Below the pieces are notes generated by a model. The model saw only the letters and a list, made by a program, of their open reading frames with translations. It made no database searches and was not told where the DNA came from. A program made the translations under genes and the position numbers. Source: DASWOJ01 sp964242415 (GTDB taxonomy: Bacteria > Pseudomonadota > Alphaproteobacteria > Acetobacterales > Acetobacteraceae). From it: a stretch of DNA of 64,000 nt. Within the stretch, counting starts at the first letter, position 1; every line of letters starts with the position of its first letter. Below are positions 8,763-17,964 of the stretch, in pieces. The stretch is taken from the NCBI GenBank assembly GCA_964242415.1, contig CAXTAT010000007.1, forward strand, positions 1 to 64,000, written 5' to 3'.

Positions 8763-10324
8763 GCCTCCACCGCCCGGCCCTTCAGCGGGAACATCCCGCG
8801 CGGCCGCCGCTGGATGAACAGGATCAGCAGCACGAGTACAACAATCTTGCCCAGCACCGCCCCGGCCACCGGCTCCAGGAACTTGTTGACCACGCCCAGG
8901 GTCAGCGCCCCCAGCGCCGTGCCCCACAGGTTGCCCACGCCGCCAAACACCACGACCATGAAGCTGTCGATGATGTAGCCCTGGCCCAAATTGGGGCTGA
9001 CGTTGTCGATCTGGCTCAGCGCCACCCCAGCCATCCCCGCCACGCCCGACCCCAACCCGAAGGTCAGCGCGTCGATCCAGGGCGTGCGGATGCCCATGGC
9101 CGCCGCCATCCGCCGGTTCTGCGTCACCGCCCGCATCCGCAGCCCCAGCGGCGTGAACCGCAGCACCGCCATCAGCGCGAACAGCACGGCGACGGCGAAC
9201 ACGATGATCGCCACGCGGTTGTAGGTCAGCGTCAACTGGCCGATCTTGCCCGCACCGCTCATCCAGGCGGGGGTGCCGACCTCCTGGTTGGTCGGGCCGA
9301 AGATCGAGCGGATGGCCTGCTGCAGCACCAAGGACAGCCCGAAGGTCGCCAACAAGGTCTCCAAGGGGCGGCCGTACAGGAAGCGGATCAGCCCGCGCTC
9401 GATCACCATGCCCAGCGCGCCCGACACCAGGAACGCCAGCGGGACCGCGATCAGCAGGCTGGCGCCGAACAGGCCCGGCGCATTGGCGCGGATCACCTGC
9501 TGCACGACGAAGGTCACGTAGGCGCCGATCATCACCATCTCGCCGTGCGCCATGTTGATGACGCCCATGACGCCGAAGGTGATCGCCAGCCCCGTCGCCG
9601 CCAGCAGCAGCACGGAGCCGAGGCTGAGGCCGTAGAACGCGCCCTGCAGCAGGTTCCACAGGCGCAACTGCCAGTCGATGGCGGACACGGCCTCTGCGGC
9701 GGACGCGGCGACGGCCGGGCTGGGGGCGGGGAGGGAGGACAGCAGGCCGCGCGCATCCAGGTCCCCCCGGGCGCGCAGGGTGGCGATGGCGGCCAGCCGG
9801 TCCGCGTCGGTTGCGCCGTCCGTGGCCAGGATGGCGGCGGCGCGGGCCTGCTGCATGGTGGCGCGGACGCCACCGTCCTTCTCCGCAGCCAGGGCGCGGT
9901 CCAGGGCGGGCAGGGCGGCGGCGTCGCGGGACTTGAACACCGCCTCGGCGGCGTCGGCCCGCACGGCCGGGTCGGGGGAGAACAGGCGCAGCCCGCCCAT
10001 CGCGGCATCGACGGCCCGGCGCACCGCGTTGTTCACGCGCACCGGGCGCAGGCCGGAGGCTCCGGGGGCCGGTGCGCCGGTCTGGGCGTCCACGACGGAG
10101 TCGTCAGGGTTGCGGATGAACAGGCCGCCGCCGGGTTGCAGCAGCAGGCGACCGGCCTGTAGGGCGTCCAGCACGGGCGCGGCCCGTGGGTCGCCGGAGG
10201 TGGCGAGCGCCTCCACGCCCCGGCGGATGTCGTCGAACGACGTGCTGGCGAGTGGCGCCAGCGAGGTCTGCGCCCAGGCCGGAGCGCACAGCAGCAGGGC
10301 AAGCAGGGTGGCAATCAGGCGCAT
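8759..10324 (-). CDS. urtB: Urea ABC transporter permease UrtB
   Basis: A permease of 521 residues. UrtB proteins are longer than ordinary LivH permeases because of a periplasmic N-terminal region. Here a signal peptide (MRLIATLLALLLCAPAWAQ) and about 200 soluble residues precede the membrane part, which starts near LLQGAFYGLSLGSVLLL and contains ITFGVMGVINMAHGEMVMIGAY, diagnostic of this family. The start at ATG 10324 is set by the signal peptide. The spacer to urtA carries a paired hairpin repeat. Confidence 0.96.
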   Translation of the reverse strand: MRLIATLLALLLCAPAWAQTSLAPLASTSFDDIRRGVEALATSGDPRAAPVLDALQAGRLLLQPGGGLFIRNPDDSVVDAQTGAPAPGASGLRPVRVNNAVRRAVDAAMGGLRLFSPDPAVRADAAEAVFKSRDAAALPALDRALAAEKDGGVRATMQQARAAAILATDGATDADRLAAIATLRARGDLDARGLLSSLPAPSPAVAASAAEAVSAIDWQLRLWNLLQGAFYGLSLGSVLLLAATGLAITFGVMGVINMAHGEMVMIGAYVTFVVQQVIRANAPGLFGASLLIAVPLAFLVSGALGMVIERGLIRFLYGRPLETLLATFGLSLVLQQAIRSIFGPTNQEVGTPAWMSGAGKIGQLTLTYNRVAIIVFAVAVLFALMAVLRFTPLGLRMRAVTQNRRMAAAMGIRTPWIDALTFGLGSGVAGMAGVALSQIDNVSPNLGQGYIIDSFMVVVFGGVGNLWGTALGALTLGVVNKFLEPVAGAVLGKIVVLVLLILFIQRRPRGMFPLKGRAVEA

Positions 10325-10328
10325 CGGC

Positions 10329-10478
10329 TTCTCCCTCTCCCTCCGGGAGAGGGTCGGGGTGAGGGAAGCGGCGAGCGCAGTCCCCGCCATTGTAGAGCCA
10401 GACCGTGCTGCCAACGGCAAGAGGCGGTGCTTGCCCGCTCCCTCACCCCAACCCTCTCCCGGAGGGAGAGGGAGAAGA
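10329..10478. repeat. Paired inverted hairpin repeats between urtA and urtB
   Basis: Facing copies at about 10329-10368 and 10439-10478 have the same hairpin arms (CCCTCTCCC, GGGAGAGGG) and CCCTCACCC/GGGTGAGGG tails as the other three pairs. Such a structure after the binding-protein gene could set the higher urtA:urtB ratio usual for ABC importers; that is inference. Confidence 0.85.
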
Positions 10479-10485
10479 CAGCGGA

Positions 10486-11790
10486 TCAGCTTCCGCTGCC
10501 GCCGCACTTGCCGGTCTTGACGTTGAAGTTGCCGCAGGTCATCGGCGCCCGCCAGTCGGCGATCAGGTCGCGCGACCCCTCCAGGTACGGCGACCACTCC
10601 TGCGCCACGATCGTCCCCGGCGTCTGCGACACGATGTTGAACTGCCCGTTGCCCTGGATCTCCCCGATCAGCACCGGCTTGGTGATGTGGTGGTTCGGCA
10701 TCATCGTCGACTCCCCGCCCGTCAGGTTCGGCGCCGCCACCCCGATCATGGCGTCGATCACCTTCGCCGGCTCGAACGTGCCCGCCTTCTCCACCGCCTT
10801 CACCCACATGGCGAACCCGATCACATGCGCCTCCATCGGGTCGTTCGTCACCCGCTTGGGGTTCTTGGTGAACGCCTGCCAGCGCGCGATGAACGCCTTG
10901 TTTTCCGGCGTATCGACGCTCATGAAGTAGTTCCACGCCGCCAGGTGCCCCACCAGCGGCTTGGTGTCGATCCCCGCCAGTTCCTCCTCGCCGACGCTGA
11001 ACGCTACCACGGGGATGTCGGTCGCCTTGATCCCCTGGTTGCCCAGCTCCTTGTAGAACGGCACGTTGGCGTCGCCGTTGATGGTGCTGACCACGGCGGT
11101 CTTCTTGCCCGCGCTGCCGAACTTCTTGATGTCGGCCACGATGGTCTGCCAGTCGCTGTGGCCGAACGGCGTGTAGTTGACCAGGATGTCCTCCTGCTTC
11201 ACGCCCTTCAGCTTCAGGTAGGCCTCCAGGATCTTGTTGGTCGTGCGCGGGTACACGTAGTCGGTGCCGGCCAGCACCCATCGCTGCACCTTCTCCTCCT
11301 TCATGAGATAATCCACCGCCGGGATCGCCTGCTGATTGGGCGCGGCGCCGGTGTAGAATACGTTCTTGCTGCTCTCCTCGCCCTCATACTGCACGGGGTA
11401 GAACAGGATATTGCCGGTCTCCTCGAACACCGGCAGCACCGACTTGCGCGACACGCTGGTCCAGCAGCCGAACACCGCGGCGACGTGCTGCACGGTGATC
11501 AGCTCGCGCGCCTTCTCGGCGAACAGCGGCCAGTTGGAGGCGGGATCGACCACCACAGGCTCCAGCTTGCGGCCCAGCACGCCGCCGCGCTTGTTCTGCT
11601 CGTCGATCAGCATGAGCATCACGTCCTTCAGCGTGGTCTCGCTGATCGCCATGGTGCCGGACAGGCTGTGCAGGATGCCGACCTTGACCGGCCCGTTCTC
11701 CTGCGCCCGCGCGCCCGGCGCCAGCAGTACGACGGCTGTGGCGGCCACGGCGAGGCCAGCGCCCCGCAGCCAGTTTCGAACGGATGCCAT
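10486..11790 (-). CDS. urtA: Urea ABC transporter substrate-binding protein UrtA
   Basis: Periplasmic urea receptor of the UrtABCDE importer, 434 residues. A cleavable signal peptide ends around APGARAQ (about residue 29). Motifs such as VKVGILHSLSGTMAISE, VFGCWTSVSRKSVLPVFE and LFYPVQYEGEESS are characteristic of UrtA. The C-terminus (CGNFNVKTGKCGG) has two cysteines that could pair. The first gene of the operon, it is preceded by a sigma-54 promoter, so expression probably responds to nitrogen limitation through NtrC. Confidence 0.97.
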   Translation of the reverse strand: MASVRNWLRGAGLAVAATAVVLLAPGARAQENGPVKVGILHSLSGTMAISETTLKDVMLMLIDEQNKRGGVLGRKLEPVVVDPASNWPLFAEKARELITVQHVAAVFGCWTSVSRKSVLPVFEETGNILFYPVQYEGEESSKNVFYTGAAPNQQAIPAVDYLMKEEKVQRWVLAGTDYVYPRTTNKILEAYLKLKGVKQEDILVNYTPFGHSDWQTIVADIKKFGSAGKKTAVVSTINGDANVPFYKELGNQGIKATDIPVVAFSVGEEELAGIDTKPLVGHLAAWNYFMSVDTPENKAFIARWQAFTKNPKRVTNDPMEAHVIGFAMWVKAVEKAGTFEPAKVIDAMIGVAAPNLTGGESTMMPNHHITKPVLIGEIQGNGQFNIVSQTPGTIVAQEWSPYLEGSRDLIADWRAPMTCGNFNVKTGKCGGSGS

Positions 11791-11840
11791 TGCAGCGTGT
11801 CTCCCCAAGAAGGCCGGCTTGGTACGGCTAGATACGCCAG

Positions 11841-11856
11841 TGCAATAAGTGTGCCA
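11841..11856 (-). promoter_or_regulatory. Sigma-54 (-24/-12) promoter of the urt-ure operon
   Basis: The minus strand reads TGGCACACTTATTGCA, a near-perfect match to the RpoN consensus (TGGCAC, N5, TTGCA) with correct GG and GC spacing. It lies about 50 bases upstream of the urtA start, in the only sizeable spacer upstream of the operon. NtrC control is expected from family knowledge; I did not identify an NtrC site with confidence. Confidence 0.85.
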
Positions 11857-11935
11857 TCTGGTCACGCCCGCGTGAGCACTTCCGAGGCAGCGTTCACCAG
11901 CCCCGCTGCACGCGCCCAAGGTCACCGTCTGCCGT

Positions 11936-12982
11936 TTAATTAAGCATTCCACGCAGCCGGCCCAGCCATACCCGGGGATGCCAGGGCGAGGCCATGCGAA
12001 GCCAATGCAGCGTCTGCCGCGCATTAGCGAGGCTTTGCTTGTAGCGGTCCGCCCCGCCCAGGAAGTCATAGCAGGCCGCCCCGTCCGCCCGGGCGGCCTC
12101 AATGGCCAGGTGGTGGCAGGTCAGGCCCGGCTTGCCGTGGCGTGGCGCGGCGGCGTAGTCGAAGCCGCTCTGGTAGGCGCAGACCCGCCCGGCGCCGCGC
12201 AGGTTGTATAAGTATCCCACCACCGCCTCCCCGGCGCAGACCCGCAGCAGGTCCACCGCGCCGGTCGCGACGCCGTGGCCCACCATCGCCTGGTGAAAGC
12301 GGCGCACCTCGGGCGTAGCGAAGGCGCCGGGCTTGCCGCGGGCCTGCCAACTGGCCTGGTGCAGGGCGATCAACCCATCCAGGTAGCGCAGCGCCTGCGG
12401 CTCCGTGCCTGCCCGGTCCAGGGCGGGGTCGCCATAGGCCCGCGCCGACCGGCGAAGCTGATGGCGAGTATTGGCGCTCAGGCCGGCCAAGTACTCCGTC
12501 CCGGCCGGGATCGCTGCGAAGCTGACGCAGGGCGCCACCCGGTCCTGCCGGCCATGCACCCCGCCCACCCGGCCCGCCGCCGCGGCCACGGCGCCATCCA
12601 CGCCGGACAGCACGACCTGCCGGCCCCGGCCAGCCTGCCGCAGCATGGCATCCAGCACCGCGTCACGCCCCGGACCCGGCAGCACGAGCGGCCCGTTATG
12701 CTCGATGAACACGCCGTCCAGCACGGGATCGCCGCCCTCATGCAGCCACAGCCGGCTGCCCCGGCGGTTGAACAGCGCCAGGCCGGCCAGCGCCTCCCCC
12801 CGATGCGCCTGCACCAGCACCGGGTCGGAATATCGCTCGGCCGCCAGGCAGCCGACCCAGTCCCATCGCTGGAAGGCCGACGCCTCCGCCGCGTCCTGGA
12901 AGCCCTGCCACAGCCGGCCCAGCACCCTCAATCCGGCGGCATCCAGGCTGGGGCGTGTGGCGGTGACAAGGATGGGGGACAT
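11936..12982 (-). CDS. BioF2/FemAB-like GNAT acyltransferase
   Basis: A 348-residue protein with the GNAT-type BioF2-like fold (PF13480). The core is LSANTRHQLRRSARAY near residue 180, a lysine/arginine-rich motif used by this group, followed by LHQASWQARGKPGAF, GYLYNLR and YDFLGGADRYKQS near the C-terminus. Members near polysaccharide genes acylate sugars or peptides; the substrate here is unknown. A similar protein is at 13860 and a third (FemAB) is in the exosortase operon. The ATG start at 12982 was chosen over longer open frame because homology begins there. Confidence 0.75.
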   Translation of the reverse strand: MSPILVTATRPSLDAAGLRVLGRLWQGFQDAAEASAFQRWDWVGCLAAERYSDPVLVQAHRGEALAGLALFNRRGSRLWLHEGGDPVLDGVFIEHNGPLVLPGPGRDAVLDAMLRQAGRGRQVVLSGVDGAVAAAAGRVGGVHGRQDRVAPCVSFAAIPAGTEYLAGLSANTRHQLRRSARAYGDPALDRAGTEPQALRYLDGLIALHQASWQARGKPGAFATPEVRRFHQAMVGHGVATGAVDLLRVCAGEAVVGYLYNLRGAGRVCAYQSGFDYAAAPRHGKPGLTCHHLAIEAARADGAACYDFLGGADRYKQSLANARQTLHWLRMASPWHPRVWLGRLRGMLN

Positions 12983-13088
12983 CGTTATGGTCCCGTCATA
13001 GCCGCACGGCGTCCCCGATGGTAGCCGCACGCTTGCCGCAGGCCGCGATCCCTGGCGTCCTATCCGGCGCCGCAGCAAAGGGGTCTCC

Positions 13089-13829
13089 GTGGTCGCCGTC
13101 CTGAGCCAACTCCTGCTGCCGCCGCCAGGGCTGGCGCTGCTGGCCCTGCTGCTTCTCGTGCTGCGGCAGCGCCTACTGGCCGGGGTGGCGCTGGCGGGCC
13201 TGCTGCTGCTCAGCCTGGGGCCGGTCGGCACGGCCCTGCTTGCGGCGCTGGACGTGCCCGCCGGCGACATCTCCGCAGCCGGGGCCGCAGCCGGCCCGGC
13301 GCCGGGCGCCATCGTCGTGCTCGGTGGCGATGTGCAACGCACTGCCGGCTATCAGGGGGGCGTGCCGAACGCGACGGTCGGCGCCTTGAGCCTGCAGCGC
13401 GTGCAGGCCGGCGCCGCGCTGCAACGCCGCACCGGGCTGCCGATGTTGATGACGGGCGGCATCGTGGAGACCGGCGTCATCCCCGTCGGCGAGCTGATGG
13501 CCCGGTCCGCCCGTGACGATTTCGCCGCCCGGGTCCGCTGGGTCGAGCCGCTGTCGCGCGACACCTGGGAGAACGCGGCCCTCAGCGCGCCGCTGCTGCG
13601 GGCCGCCGGCATCAGCCGGGTGTTCGTTGTCACCCACGACTGGCACATGCGCCGGGCGCTGGTGGCGTTCCGCCATGCCGGAATCGATGCGGTGCCCAGC
13701 CCGACCTACGCCGACCCTGGGCCGCAGTTGGCCTGGACGGACCTGCTGCCCTCCGCCGGCAACTGGATGCGCTCCTACTTCGCCGTGCACGAGTGGGTTG
13801 GCCTGGCGTACTACGCCCTGCGGCGATGA
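13089..13829 (+). CDS. YdcF/ElyC/SanA family membrane protein
   Basis: A 246-residue protein with the DUF218 (YdcF) fold. Two hydrophobic N-terminal helices (residues about 5-60) are followed by the domain opening GAIVVLGGDVQR, then SRDTWENA and VVTHDWHMRRA, the three conserved blocks. Relatives act in envelope and peptidoglycan or enterobacterial common antigen homeostasis. The start is GTG at 13089. It is divergent from the acyltransferase at 11936 (about 105 bases apart) and 30 bases upstream of a second one, suggesting a small envelope-related unit. Confidence 0.85.
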   Translation: MVAVLSQLLLPPPGLALLALLLLVLRQRLLAGVALAGLLLLSLGPVGTALLAALDVPAGDISAAGAAAGPAPGAIVVLGGDVQRTAGYQGGVPNATVGALSLQRVQAGAALQRRTGLPMLMTGGIVETGVIPVGELMARSARDDFAARVRWVEPLSRDTWENAALSAPLLRAAGISRVFVVTHDWHMRRALVAFRHAGIDAVPSPTYADPGPQLAWTDLLPSAGNWMRSYFAVHEWVGLAYYALRR

Positions 13830-13859
13830 CGGCCCCGCGGTGACGACTGCGGTGCGGCG

Positions 13860-14927
13860 ATGACGGGGGTGGTCCTGGCCGAGGCCGGCAGCCTGGCGGA
13901 GTGCGGCGCCGAATGGGACCCGCTGTTCGACGCCGGCCCGGACTTTCAATCGCGGCGCGCCTGGTTCGACGCGACGGTCGCGGCGGCGCTGCCGCCGGGA
14001 TCGCGCCCGCTGTTCTGGCTGGTGCGGGACGCTGGCCGGCCGTTGCTGCTGCTGCCGATGCTGGCCGGGCCTGGGCGGCGGCTGGGCAGCCTGACGACGG
14101 CCTACACCTGCCTGTTCCAGCCGCTCGCCGCGCCCGGCGCCACCGGTGCCGCACTGCAGGCCGCCGGCGCCGCGGTCGCCCGCGCCTGCCGGACCTGGCC
14201 CACCGCCACGCTGGAGGCGCTGGATGCGGGGTGGCCGGGTTTGCCGCCCCTGCTGGCCGGCCTGCGGTCCGGCGGCGTGGTCACCCGCCGGTTCGACCAC
14301 TTCGGCAACTGGAGCCAACCGGTCTCGGGCGTGGGCTGGGACGCGTACTTGCTCGGCCGGCCGGGGTCGCTGCGGGAGACGGTACGGCGCAAGACCCGTG
14401 CCTGCGAACGCGACGCGCGGGTCGGCATCGAGGTCGTCCATTCCGGCGACGCCCTGCCCGCCGCGCTGGCCGCCTATGAGGAGGTGTACTCCCGGAGCTG
14501 GAAGCAGCCGGAGCCGGCGCCGGGCTTCACCGCCGCCCTGCTGCCGCGCGCCGCCGCGGCCGGCGTGCTGCGGCTGGGGGTGATGCGGGTGGCGGGCCAG
14601 CCGGTCGCGGCGCAGTACTGGATTGTGACGGACGGCATAGCGACGGTGCTGAAGCTGGCGCATGACGATGCCTGGCGGGCGCTGTCGCCGGGCACGGTGC
14701 TGACCGCGCACATGATCCGCGGGTTGCTGGAGGAGGGGATGGCACAACTGGATTTCGGTCGCGGCGACGACCCCTACAAGCAGCTTTGGGCCAGCCGGCG
14801 GCGCCAGCGGATCGGCGTGTTGCTGGCCGACCCGCGGCAGCCCCGCGGCCTGGCAGCGCTGCTGCGGCATGACGCCGGCACTATGGCGCGCCGGTTACGG
14901 CGAAATAGGACGACAACAAACGTGTAA
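13860..14927 (+). CDS. BioF2/FemAB-like GNAT acyltransferase
   Basis: A 355-residue protein of the same BioF2-like family as the gene at 11936. It has the signature LRETVRRKTRACERDARVGI near residue 173, EVYSRSWKQPEP, the acetyl-CoA-site-like block GVMRVAGQPVAAQYWIV and the terminal LDFGRGDDPYKQLWAS. It probably transfers an acyl group onto a sugar or lipid intermediate of the exopolysaccharide pathway, given glmS and export genes downstream; this is inference. A weak GC-rich hairpin near 14959-14981 follows the stop. Confidence 0.78.
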   Translation: MTGVVLAEAGSLAECGAEWDPLFDAGPDFQSRRAWFDATVAAALPPGSRPLFWLVRDAGRPLLLLPMLAGPGRRLGSLTTAYTCLFQPLAAPGATGAALQAAGAAVARACRTWPTATLEALDAGWPGLPPLLAGLRSGGVVTRRFDHFGNWSQPVSGVGWDAYLLGRPGSLRETVRRKTRACERDARVGIEVVHSGDALPAALAAYEEVYSRSWKQPEPAPGFTAALLPRAAAAGVLRLGVMRVAGQPVAAQYWIVTDGIATVLKLAHDDAWRALSPGTVLTAHMIRGLLEEGMAQLDFGRGDDPYKQLWASRRRQRIGVLLADPRQPRGLAALLRHDAGTMARRLRRNRTTTNV

Positions 14928-15065
14928 ACTTTTCCGACACTTCATAGCGTTCTATCAGGCATCGGTCTGCTAGACCGGGTGCCGCGTCGTGGTGTGCCTG
15001 CATCTTGCCGTAAACCTGGAGTTTAGTGGGCGGGAACGCGGAACAGGCTTGGGTGAGGGTTCGGC

Positions 15066-16889
15066 ATGTGCGGCATCGTTGGCGTGATCGGGTCGGAGCC
15101 TGCGGCTCCCCTGCTGTTGGAGGCGCTGCGGCGCCTGGAGTACCGCGGCTACGACAGCGCGGGTATCGCGACCCTGGTGGATGACGGCATCGACCGCCGC
15201 CGCGCGCCAGGCAAGCTGGTGAACCTGGAGGAGGTGCTGCGGCTGGACCCGCTGCCCGGCCGGACCGGCATCGGCCACACCCGCTGGGCCACGCACGGCG
15301 CGCCGACGCAGCGCAACGCCCACCCGCACGGCACGCCCCGCGTCAGCGTCGTGCACAACGGCATCATCGAGAACCACGCCGAATTGCGCGCCGAGCTGGA
15401 GGCCGAGGGCCAGGTATTCGAAACCGAGACCGACACCGAGACGGTCGCGCAGCTTGTGGACCTGAACCTGCGCCACGGCATGCCTCCGGTTGAGGCTGCA
15501 CGGGAGGCGTTCCGCCGGCTGGAGGGCGCCTATGCCCTGGCGCTGGTGTTCGCCGGGCATCCCGAGCTGATGGTGGGCGCGCAGCATGGCGCGCCGCTGG
15601 CGGTGGGTTTCGGCGACAACGCGATGTACCTGGGCAGCGACAGCCTGGCCCTGGCGCCGCTGACCCGGCGCATCGCCTACATGCAGGACGGCGACTGGAC
15701 CGTGCTGACGCGGGACGGCGCGGCGTTCTTCGGCCCGACCGGGCAGACGGTGACGCGCCCCGTGCGGCTGACGGTGCAGACCGGCGCCGTGGTCGGCAAG
15801 GACGGCTACCGCCACTTCATGGAGAAGGAGCTGCACGAGCATCCGGCCGCCATCGGCCAGACGCTCGCCCGCATGCTGGACCCGGCGACCCGCGCCGTCA
15901 CCCTGCCGGGGATGCCGTTCGCCTGGACGGACGTGCCACGCGTGACCATTGCGGCCTGCGGCGGCGCGTACTTCGCCGGGCTGGCCGGGCGGCACTGGCT
16001 GGAGGAGTTGGCGCGGCTGCCGGCCGACATCGATTTCGCCAGCGAGCTGCGGTATCGCGCGCCGCCGCTGCCCCGGGGCGGCGTCGGCCTGCTGGTGAGC
16101 CAAAGCGGGGAGACCGCCGACACCCTGGCCGCCCTGCGCTTCATGCGCGGCGCCGGGCAGCACGTCCTGTCGGTGCTGAACGTGCCCGAGAGCACCATGG
16201 CCCGCGAGAGCGATGTCGTGCTGGAGACGGTTGCCGGCCCGGAGATCGGCGTGGCCAGCACCAAGGCCTTCACCGCGCAACTGACCGTCATGGCCTGCCT
16301 GGCCGTCGGCGCCGGCCGCGCCCGTGGGACCCTCAGCGCCGCGCGCGAGGCCGAGCTGGTCGCCGCCCTGCTGGAGCTGCCGTCCCGTGCGGCGGAGGTG
16401 CTGGCCCATGCCGAGCCGATCCGCCACCTGGCCATCCGCATGACTGAGGCGCGCGACGTGCTGTGCCTGGGCCGCGGCACCTGCCACGCCATCGCGCTGG
16501 AGGCGGCGCTGAAGCTGAAGGAGATCTGCTACATCCACGCCGAGGGCTACGCCGCGGGCGAGATGAAGCATGGGCCGATCGCGCTGATCGACCGGCTGGT
16601 GCCGATTCTGGCCGTCGCGCCGTCCGGCCCGCTGTTCGAGAAGACGGCGTCCAACGTGCAGGAGGCCGGGGCGCGCGGCGGCCAGGTGGTAGTGCTGAGC
16701 GACGCCGCCGGCTGCGCCAAGCTCCGCGGCATCGCGGCGGAGGTTGTGGAGCTGCCGGCCGTCGATCCCTTCGTGGCGCCGATCCTGTATGCGATTGCGG
16801 TGCAGATGCTGGCCTATCACACCGCCATCATGCGCGGCACGGATGTGGACCAGCCCCGCAACCTCGCCAAAAGCGTGACCGTCGAATGA
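15066..16889 (+). CDS. glmS: Glucosamine-6-phosphate synthase GlmS
   Basis: Glutamine:fructose-6-phosphate aminotransferase (isomerizing), the entry step to UDP-GlcNAc for peptidoglycan and EPS. The N-terminal Ntn glutaminase starts MCGIVGVIG, with Cys2 as the nucleophile after Met removal. RRLEYRGYDSAGI and HTRWATHG follow. Two SIS domains (about residues 285-425 and 455-600) bind the sugar phosphate (SQSGETADT), and the C-terminus ends DQPRNLAKSVTVE, as in all GlmS. The 607-residue length is normal. A strong hairpin spans its stop codon. Confidence 0.98.
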   Translation: MCGIVGVIGSEPAAPLLLEALRRLEYRGYDSAGIATLVDDGIDRRRAPGKLVNLEEVLRLDPLPGRTGIGHTRWATHGAPTQRNAHPHGTPRVSVVHNGIIENHAELRAELEAEGQVFETETDTETVAQLVDLNLRHGMPPVEAAREAFRRLEGAYALALVFAGHPELMVGAQHGAPLAVGFGDNAMYLGSDSLALAPLTRRIAYMQDGDWTVLTRDGAAFFGPTGQTVTRPVRLTVQTGAVVGKDGYRHFMEKELHEHPAAIGQTLARMLDPATRAVTLPGMPFAWTDVPRVTIAACGGAYFAGLAGRHWLEELARLPADIDFASELRYRAPPLPRGGVGLLVSQSGETADTLAALRFMRGAGQHVLSVLNVPESTMARESDVVLETVAGPEIGVASTKAFTAQLTVMACLAVGAGRARGTLSAAREAELVAALLELPSRAAEVLAHAEPIRHLAIRMTEARDVLCLGRGTCHAIALEAALKLKEICYIHAEGYAAGEMKHGPIALIDRLVPILAVAPSGPLFEKTASNVQEAGARGGQVVVLSDAAGCAKLRGIAAEVVELPAVDPFVAPILYAIAVQMLAYHTAIMRGTDVDQPRNLAKSVTVE

Positions 16890-16914
16890 CCCCGCCAGAT
16901 GGTGGCGGGGTCAT
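16886..16914 (+). terminator. Terminator-like hairpin overlapping the glmS stop
   Basis: A perfect 12-bp stem (ATGACCCCGCCA pairs with TGGCGGGGTCAT) around a 5-base loop begins at the glmS stop codon. No U-tract follows, so it may be an attenuator, an mRNA 3'-end stabiliser or a Rho-assisted terminator rather than a classic intrinsic terminator. Confidence 0.55.
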
Positions 16915-16939
16915 CGGCGGGGCGGCTCCGGAGCCTGAG

Positions 16940-17884
16940 ATGACGACCTATGTGATTACTGGCGGCGCTGGCTTCATCGGCTCGCACCTCGCCGACGCCT
17001 TGCTGGCGCAGGGCTACCGCGTGCGCGTGCTGGACGACTTCTCGACCGGCCGGATGGAGAACCTGGACCGGGCGTGCGAGGTTGTGCGCGGCGATGCCCG
17101 CGACCTGGCTGCCGTGCGCCGGGTGATGGCCGGGGCGGCAGGCTGCTTCCACCTGGCCGCCATCGCCTCGGTCGCGCGGGCCAACGAGGATTGGATCGGC
17201 ACGCACCAGGTGAACCAGGGCGCGACGGTTGCGGTGCTCGATGCGGCCCGGGCTGCGGGTGGCCTGCCGGTGGTCTATGCGTCGTCGGCCGCGGTCTATG
17301 GCAACCTTGAGGGCATCGCGCGGGAGGACTCGGCGCCGGCGCCGCGCACCGCCTATGGCGCGGACAAGCTGGGGTCCGAGCTGCACGCGCGGGTCGGCTT
17401 CCTGGTGCATGGCGTGCCCTCGGCTGGGCTGCGGTTCTTCAACGTCTATGGCCCGCGGCAGGACCCGGCGTCGCCCTACAGCGGCGTCATCTCCATCTTT
17501 GCCGACGCCATCGCGCAGGGACGGCCGGTCACGCTGCATGGCGACGGCCGGCAGACCCGGGACTTCGTGTTTGTGCAGGATGTCGTGGCGCACCTGATCG
17601 CGGCGATGCGGCTGCTGGCGGCCGACCCTGGCGCGCATGTGCTGAACGTATGCACGGGACGCGAAACCTCGGTGCAGGACATGGCGCACCTGATCGGCAA
17701 GTTGACCGGGCGCACGCCGGTCATGCGCCGCGGGCCGGCGCGGGCGGGCGACATCGCGCGGTCGGCCGGCGCTCCCGACCGTGCGCGCGCGGTGCTGGGG
17801 ACGCAGGCGCGGACAATGCTTGCGGACGGCTTGCGGGAAACGTTGTCGGCATTGCGCACCGGCAGAATTCTGGCGCGAGTCTGA
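16940..17884 (+). CDS. NAD-dependent nucleotide-sugar epimerase/dehydratase
   Basis: Extended short-chain dehydrogenase of 314 residues. The NAD site is TGGAGFIGSHLADAL near residue 7. The catalytic set is Ser-Ser in YASSAAVYG (about residue 115) and YGADK (YxxxK, about residue 142). RFFNVYGPRQDP and GDGRQTRDFVFVQDV are typical of UDP-glucose/UDP-GlcNAc 4-epimerase-like enzymes. The exact substrate cannot be read from sequence. With glmS directly upstream, a UDP-GlcNAc or UDP-hexose 4-epimerase supplying EPS precursors is plausible. Confidence 0.88.
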   Translation: MTTYVITGGAGFIGSHLADALLAQGYRVRVLDDFSTGRMENLDRACEVVRGDARDLAAVRRVMAGAAGCFHLAAIASVARANEDWIGTHQVNQGATVAVLDAARAAGGLPVVYASSAAVYGNLEGIAREDSAPAPRTAYGADKLGSELHARVGFLVHGVPSAGLRFFNVYGPRQDPASPYSGVISIFADAIAQGRPVTLHGDGRQTRDFVFVQDVVAHLIAAMRLLAADPGAHVLNVCTGRETSVQDMAHLIGKLTGRTPVMRRGPARAGDIARSAGAPDRARAVLGTQARTMLADGLRETLSALRTGRILARV

Positions 17885-17964
17885 ACTTTGCTACAAAACC
17901 TGATAGTGCGGCTGCTTTACCCGGGCAGGCACGGAGTGGTATGTCCTGTTTCGGCAAGGGATAG

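Noticed and set aside
8741..10162. Plus-strand ORF of 473 codons opposite urtB
   Set aside because: Low-complexity His/Gln/Arg shadow of the urtB coding strand.
8759..11281. Apparent 840-codon minus-strand ORF across urtA and urtB
   Set aside because: The frame is urtB preceded by an out-of-frame reading of urtA and the spacer repeat. UrtB starts at 10324 with its signal peptide.
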